This document shows positions 60,197 through 64,000 of a DNA stretch of 64,000 nt, piece by piece. The DNA is from Streptomyces flaveolus. GTDB lineage: Bacteria > Actinomycetota > Actinomycetes > Streptomycetales > Streptomycetaceae. Under the pieces are notes generated by a model. The model was given only the letters and a program-made list of their open reading frames with translations. It searched no databases and was not told the origin of the DNA. Where the stretch lies: contig NZ_JNWV01000001.1 of the NCBI RefSeq assembly GCF_000716535.1, positions 124,001-188,000 on the forward strand, given 5' to 3'. Each line of letters begins with the position of its first letter. Position 1 is the stretch's first letter. The position numbers were made by a program, and so were the translations under genes.

Positions 60197-61063
60197 TCAG
60201 CCCGCGGCGACCGTCAGCGGTGCGAACCGCCGGGTCCAGTCCCCCGGCAGATCCGTGATGCCATAGGTCATCACCGAGTTGAAGGCCACGGAGGCCAGGC
60301 CCCGCTCCTTCGCCCAGGCCAGCAGCTCTTCATGGCGCACGTCGATGTCGGTCCGCAGGGGACGGTCCGTACCGGCCGCCAGCGAGGCGATCAGCGCCTT
60401 GGCGGTCTCCGTGTCCCGGGCGATCAGCGGGCCGACGACGTGGGTGTCCATGTTGGGCCACGCGGCGGTGTAGCCGATGAGCCGGCCGTCCTCCTCGGCC
60501 ACCCGTAGGTGATCGGCGAAGGCGGGCAAGCGGGTGATGAGGGGAGTGCGATCGGTACCGAACACCTCTTCGTCGAGGCGAAGGATCGCCGGGAGGTCCT
60601 CTGCGGTGGCGGCACGCGTGGCGACCCCGGATTCCGGGCCGCCGGGGGTGAAGCGACCCGTCAGCATCTCCGCCCGGCCCGCCACCTTGAATCCCAGCTC
60701 CTCGTAGAGAGGACGGCCGTACGGCGTGGCGTGCAGGGTCAGCGGAGTGGTCCCCATGCTCGACAGGACGTGCCGCATCAGGCGGCGCCCGACGCCGCGG
60801 CGGGCGTGGCGTTCGGCCACCAGAACCATGCCGATGGCGCCGAGATCCGGCCGTCCCCACGCGCCGTACTCCGTGACCACGCACGCCGCGACGAGACCGC
60901 CCTCGGGGTCGTCGATGCCGAAGCCCTTCCCTGCTGTGAGGAGGAAGCCCCACTTGTGTTCCTCGCGTGGCCACCCCCGGTCCTCGGACAGGTCGGCGCA
61001 GGCGGTGAGATCGCGAAGCGTCAGGCGGCGAATGGGCAGAGCGGTGAGGGAAGGAGTTGGCAC
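60197..61063 (-). CDS. Double GNAT-domain acetyltransferase
   Basis: 288 residues from GTG 61063; ATG 61135 or earlier starts are possible because no ribosome site is strong. Domain 1 has E-R-H-A-R-R-G-V-G-R-R-L near 90; the second GNAT-like half (from about 155, T-R-A-A-T-A-E-D-L-P-A-I-L) is more divergent. The function is unknown. Divergent from the HAD phosphatase gene with a parS between. Confidence 0.78.
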   Translation of the reverse strand: MPTPSLTALPIRRLTLRDLTACADLSEDRGWPREEHKWGFLLTAGKGFGIDDPEGGLVAACVVTEYGAWGRPDLGAIGMVLVAERHARRGVGRRLMRHVLSSMGTTPLTLHATPYGRPLYEELGFKVAGRAEMLTGRFTPGGPESGVATRAATAEDLPAILRLDEEVFGTDRTPLITRLPAFADHLRVAEEDGRLIGYTAAWPNMDTHVVGPLIARDTETAKALIASLAAGTDRPLRTDIDVRHEELLAWAKERGLASVAFNSVMTYGITDLPGDWTRRFAPLTVAAG

Positions 61064-61173
61064 GCAGGTCAGGCTGTCCGACCGGCACCCCTGCCGTCCA
61101 CCCGTTTCGACGCAGACGCACGTGCTTTTGGCCATCCCGTGGCCCTGGGCACAGCCCATCGACAGCTCTGCCT

Positions 61174-61187
61174 GTTTCACGTGAAAC
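61174..61187. promoter_or_regulatory. parS: parS site 10
   Basis: Perfect GTTTCACGTGAAAC between divergent genes, 25 bases before the HAD gene start. Confidence 0.95.
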
Positions 61188-61212
61188 ATCGGCAGCCCAC
61201 TAGCCTCGGGCC

Positions 61213-61845
61213 ATGGCGAGACTTCATCTCTTCGATCTCGACGGCACCTTGCTGCACGGAACGACCGCTCCAGTGGAGATTTCACGCCAGCTGGACGTGG
61301 AGGCGGAGGCCGTGGCGCTGGACCGGGCGATCGCGCAGGGCCGGATCGGTCCGCCGGAGTACGCGGCGCAGGTGTACGACCTGTGGGCGGACCTGACCGA
61401 GGAGCATGTGCGGACCGCGTTCGAGGCGGCTCCCTGGCTGACCCGGATCCGCGAGGTCTGGGCGACGATCAGAAGCGCGGGCGAGTACTGCGCGGTGGTG
61501 TCTCTCTCGCCCTCCTTCTTCGTGGAACGCCTCCTCGACTGGGGTGCCCACGCTGCGCACGGTTCGCGCTTCCCGGCCGTGCCGTTCACCGAGCCTGTGG
61601 ATCCCTCCGGGGCGCTCAGCGCAGCGGCCAAGGTGACCATCGCGGACCGGCTCTGCGTGGAGTTCGGGGTGGCACGTGCCGACTGTGTGGCATACGGCGA
61701 CTCGTCGTCGGACAAGGACTTGTTTGCTGCCGTACCGGTTTCCGTGGCGGTCAACGCCGATGCGCACCTGGCCGGACTGGCGACCCACTCGTACACGGGA
61801 CGGGATCTGTGGGAAGCCTATGAATTGGTCGGGCCGGCCCGGTAG
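61213..61845 (+). CDS. HAD-family phosphatase (HAD-IB, SerB-like)
   Basis: 210 residues from ATG 61213. Motif I is F-D-L-D-G-T-L at 7-13, motif II is V-S-L-S near 97, motif III a Lys near 139, and motif IV G-D-S-S-S-D-K-D-L near 163. The fold matches phosphoserine-phosphatase-like enzymes; the substrate is unknown. Confidence 0.88.
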   Translation: MARLHLFDLDGTLLHGTTAPVEISRQLDVEAEAVALDRAIAQGRIGPPEYAAQVYDLWADLTEEHVRTAFEAAPWLTRIREVWATIRSAGEYCAVVSLSPSFFVERLLDWGAHAAHGSRFPAVPFTEPVDPSGALSAAAKVTIADRLCVEFGVARADCVAYGDSSSDKDLFAAVPVSVAVNADAHLAGLATHSYTGRDLWEAYELVGPAR

Positions 61846-62168
61846 TTGATCGACATCACCGCTCGCCCCGTGCTGTCCTCGCGACCGAGAGAGGAGAGGC
61901 TTGTGCGCGTGGCAGCGGCCGGTAGGGTCGACTCCGGTTCACGTCCGGGCTGGAGCGCAGGTCTCCCGTTCGGGCGAGAGCAGGGCATGCAGCCTCGTGG
62001 TGCGGAGAGGCCAAGAACCGCATTTCCGGGTTCCCGAGCCCCTGGCAGCGCCGGGGATGAGAAGGTGCGGACGAAGCGCCATGGCTGGACGCCGCCGGGG
62101 GAAAGCATGCGCCTTCCGGAGGGAGGGTGCGCAGACCGACCGCAAGACGTTCGATGCGAGGGCACACC
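61846..62168 (+). promoter_or_regulatory. Promoter and long leader before the flavohaemoprotein gene
   Basis: 323 bases. TTGTGC (61901-61906), a 16-base spacer and TAGGGT (61923-61928) form a plausible promoter, giving a leader of about 230 bases. The leader contains a stem with CCCC/GGGG and GGC/GCC arms at 62039-62056 and other GC-rich complementary stretches. It does not match a riboswitch class that I know. No gene is supported here. Confidence 0.5.
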
Positions 62169-63440
62169 ATGGACGCTCCGACCGCCGCACCGGGGGAGAA
62201 CGCCACGCCGGGTGAGGGCGGCTGGTTCATGCCGAGCCAGGGGGCATCGGCTCGGCCACCGATCGGCGATCAGGACACGTCCGAGGCGTCGCTACGCGTG
62301 CCCGCGCAGCGGTCGGCCCCGGCTGCCGAGGAGGGCTCACCGGATGCCCTTCTCATCCGCCGCACGATGACCGAGATCGGCCCCGACGCCGACAAGGTCA
62401 CCTCCTACTTCTACGCTCTCCTCTTCGTCCGCCATCCCGAACTGCGGTCCCTGTTCCCGGCCGCGATGGACACCCAGCGGGACCGCCTGCTGAAGGCACT
62501 GCTCACGGCGGCCGAGTACCTGGACAACACCCCGGTCCTCGTGGACTACCTGAAGAGCCTGGGCCGGGGACACCGCAAGTACGGGACGCGTGCCGAGCAC
62601 TACCCGGCCGTGGGTGAATGCCTCATCGGCGCGTTGAGCAGGTACGCCACCGTCTGGAACCGGGAGACGGAGGCCGCCTGGGTGCGGGCCTACACGACGA
62701 TGTCCCAGGTCATGATCGATGCGGCGGCTGCCGACGAGCTGCGTGCCCCGGCCTGGTGGCAGGCGGAGATCGTCACGCACGATCTGCGGACCCGGGACGT
62801 CGCGATCCTCACCGTCCGCCCCGACCAGCCCTATCCCTTCCTCGCCGGCCAGTACACGAGCGTGGAGACACCCTGGTGGCCCCGGGTGTGGCGGCACTAC
62901 TCCTTCGCGTCCGCGCCCCGCTCGGACGGACTGCTGACGTTCCACGTGAAAGCCGTCCCGGCCGGCTGGGTCTCGAACGCGCTGGTCCACCGTGCCCGGC
63001 CCGGGGACGTCATACGCCTCGGCCCGCCGGCCGGCTCGATGACCGTCGACCACACCACCGACAGCGGGCTGCTCTGCCTGGGCGGCGGCACCGGCATAGC
63101 GCCCATCAAGGCCCTGGTGGAGGACGTCGCAGTACGCGGAGAGCGTCGCCCGGTGGAGGTGTTCTACGGGGCGCGCACCGATCACGACCTGTACGACATC
63201 GGCACGATGCTCAGGCTCCAGCAGAGCCACCCGTGGCTGTCGGTCCGGCCTGTCACGGACCAGCAGGCGCACCCTCGGTTGCCCGACGCCATACGCGCCT
63301 ACGGCCCGTGGGCCGGGTACGACGCCTATCTCTCGGGCCCGCCCGGAATGATCCGCAGCGGCATCGACACCCTCCGGGACATCGGCATCCCGTCGCACCG
63401 CATACGGCATGACGCGGTGGAAGGACTGCTCGTCGGCTGA
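62169..63440 (+). CDS. Flavohaemoprotein-like globin-reductase (nitric oxide dioxygenase type)
   Basis: 423 residues from ATG 62169. After about 58 disordered residues comes a globin domain (about 60-190); A-E-H-Y-P is the likely proximal-His segment. The reductase has the FAD motif R-H-Y-S-F-A near 243 and the NAD motif G-G-G-T-G-I-A-P near 306, then S-G-P-P-G-M. Such enzymes oxidise nitric oxide to nitrate using NAD(P)H. The N-terminal extension is longer than in Hmp. A coding-region variant of parS lies at 62939-62952. Confidence 0.87.
   Translation: MDAPTAAPGENATPGEGGWFMPSQGASARPPIGDQDTSEASLRVPAQRSAPAAEEGSPDALLIRRTMTEIGPDADKVTSYFYALLFVRHPELRSLFPAAMDTQRDRLLKALLTAAEYLDNTPVLVDYLKSLGRGHRKYGTRAEHYPAVGECLIGALSRYATVWNRETEAAWVRAYTTMSQVMIDAAAADELRAPAWWQAEIVTHDLRTRDVAILTVRPDQPYPFLAGQYTSVETPWWPRVWRHYSFASAPRSDGLLTFHVKAVPAGWVSNALVHRARPGDVIRLGPPAGSMTVDHTTDSGLLCLGGGTGIAPIKALVEDVAVRGERRPVEVFYGARTDHDLYDIGTMLRLQQSHPWLSVRPVTDQQAHPRLPDAIRAYGPWAGYDAYLSGPPGMIRSGIDTLRDIGIPSHRIRHDAVEGLLVG
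62939..62952. promoter_or_regulatory. Weak parS-like sequence in the flavohaemoprotein gene
   Basis: GTTCCACGTGAAAG differs from parS at two bases. Probably too weak for ParB; listed for completeness. Confidence 0.25.
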
Positions 63441-63446
63441 CCGCGC

Positions 63447-63929
63447 CTAGCCGAGGTCGGGGGCGTGCATGGCCCGTACCCCCTCGATGTTCCCGTCCAG
63501 GTAGTGGCGCAGTGACAGCGGGACGAGATGGACGGAAGCGATGCCGACGCGGGTGAACGGGACGCGGACGATCTCGTACTCACCGGCCGGCTCGTCCACT
63601 TCGGGGCCGTGACGCAGGGCCGGGTCCATGGACTCCAGCCGACAGACGAAGAAGTGCTGCACCTTCACCCCGGTCGCGCCGCCGTCTTCACCGATGTGCT
63701 CCACCGTGTCCACGAAACACGGCACCACGTCGGTGATCTTGGCGCCGAGTTCCTCGTACACCTCCCGGTGCAGGGCGTCCACGACGGTCGAGTCCCCGGG
63801 TTCGACTCCGCCACCGGGGGTGACCCAGTAGGGATCGACACCAGGCTTGGTGCGCTTGATCAGGATCAGGTCGTCACCGTCCAGAAGAACGGCACGGGCG
63901 GTGCGCTTGACCACGGGTCGGACGGTCAT
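63447..63929 (-). CDS. Nudix-like hydrolase
   Basis: 160 residues from ATG 63929 (the frame is open to 63971, across a parS variant). The Nudix region is P-G-G-G-V-E-P-G-D followed by R-E-V-Y-E-E-L-G; the usual Glu after P-G is Asp, and the spacing to R-E is one residue longer than in the standard box, so activity needs testing. Substrates would be nucleoside diphosphates linked to another group. Convergent with the flavohaemoprotein gene with a six-base gap. Confidence 0.82.
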   Translation of the reverse strand: MTVRPVVKRTARAVLLDGDDLILIKRTKPGVDPYWVTPGGGVEPGDSTVVDALHREVYEELGAKITDVVPCFVDTVEHIGEDGGATGVKVQHFFVCRLESMDPALRHGPEVDEPAGEYEIVRVPFTRVGIASVHLVPLSLRHYLDGNIEGVRAMHAPDLG

Positions 63930-63950
63930 GGGAGAAATGTGGCCCGGCTG

Positions 63951-63964
63951 GTTCCACGTGAAAC
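63951..63964. promoter_or_regulatory. parS: parS variant site 11
   Basis: GTTCCACGTGAAAC, one base different from the perfect parS. It lies just upstream of the Nudix gene. Many Streptomyces parS arrays include such one-mismatch copies. Confidence 0.7.
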
Positions 63965-64000
63965 ATCGCAAAGTGCCACGACATGACCGCAGCGCGTGCA

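Noticed and set aside
61846..62370. Open frame in the leader before the flavohaemoprotein gene
   Set aside because: Overlaps the start of the real gene in another frame, with an arginine/proline-rich composition typical of chance frames. Leader is better explained as 5' UTR.

Overview
The window is an origin-proximal piece of a Streptomyces chromosome (or a very close relative). The evidence is the very high G+C, the gene order gyrA-gyrB-dciA-recF-gnd-dnaN-oriC-dnaA-rpmH-rnpA-yidD-yidC-jag-rsmG-parA-parB, an origin made of many TTGTCCACA-like DnaA boxes, and ten perfect copies of the Streptomyces parS palindrome GTTTCACGTGAAAC. The species cannot be told from the sequence alone.

Layout. (1) About 1-7650: the right-hand part of an integrative and conjugative element of the actinomycete AICE type (pSAM2/SLP1-like). 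It has a GntR repressor plus YdcF-like operon, a promoter buried in three copies of AGTCCTAGGACT, an FtsK-like DNA translocase, spread-type membrane proteins, a rolling-circle initiator, an excisionase and a tyrosine integrase. Its right end abuts the 3' end of a tRNA-Ile(GAT) gene (7648-7724), the presumed attachment site; the left end is outside the window. (2) 7837-17722: leftward core replication genes (DUF3566, gyrA, gyrB, dciA, recF, gnd, dnaN). (3) 17723-18699: oriC. (4) 18700-27007: dnaA leftward, then the rightward rpmH-to-parB block. (5) 27230-42748: an acetyltransferase, thioredoxin system (trxBA) with a SigR-type promoter, SigM and its anti-sigma factor, a pseudokinase, MurJ, a DUF6049 protein, CCA-adding enzyme, an MFS exporter, inositol-phosphate synthase and its PadR regulator. 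(6) 43144-49896: cell-wall genes (class A PBP, GT87-like membrane enzyme, alanine-racemase-like protein, FemX-like ligase). (7) 50016-55763: rpsF-ssb-rpsR-rplI, a MATE exporter and dnaB. (8) 55870-63929: accessory and housekeeping genes (serine hydrolase, acetyltransferases, MarR/MFS pair, GlcG-like protein, HAD phosphatase, flavohaemoprotein, Nudix-like protein).

How it works together: replication initiation (DnaA, oriC, DciA, DnaB, DnaN, Gyr, SSB), origin segregation (ParA, ParB, parS) and cell-wall growth (MurJ, PBP, FemX, YidC) are packed into about 50 kb. DnaA-box clusters also lie upstream of dnaB, parA, gyrB and dnaA itself, which suggests the initiator could influence several of these genes. 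Several parS sites sit at convergent gene junctions, and two are the core of longer hairpins that look like bidirectional terminators. No wholly new system is obvious. The best leads are the DnaA-box cluster before dnaB, the parS/terminator hybrids, the SigR promoter with a hairpin at the start of the trxB transcript, the triple operator of the mobile element, its integrase with an altered catalytic box, and a long leader in front of the flavohaemoprotein gene.
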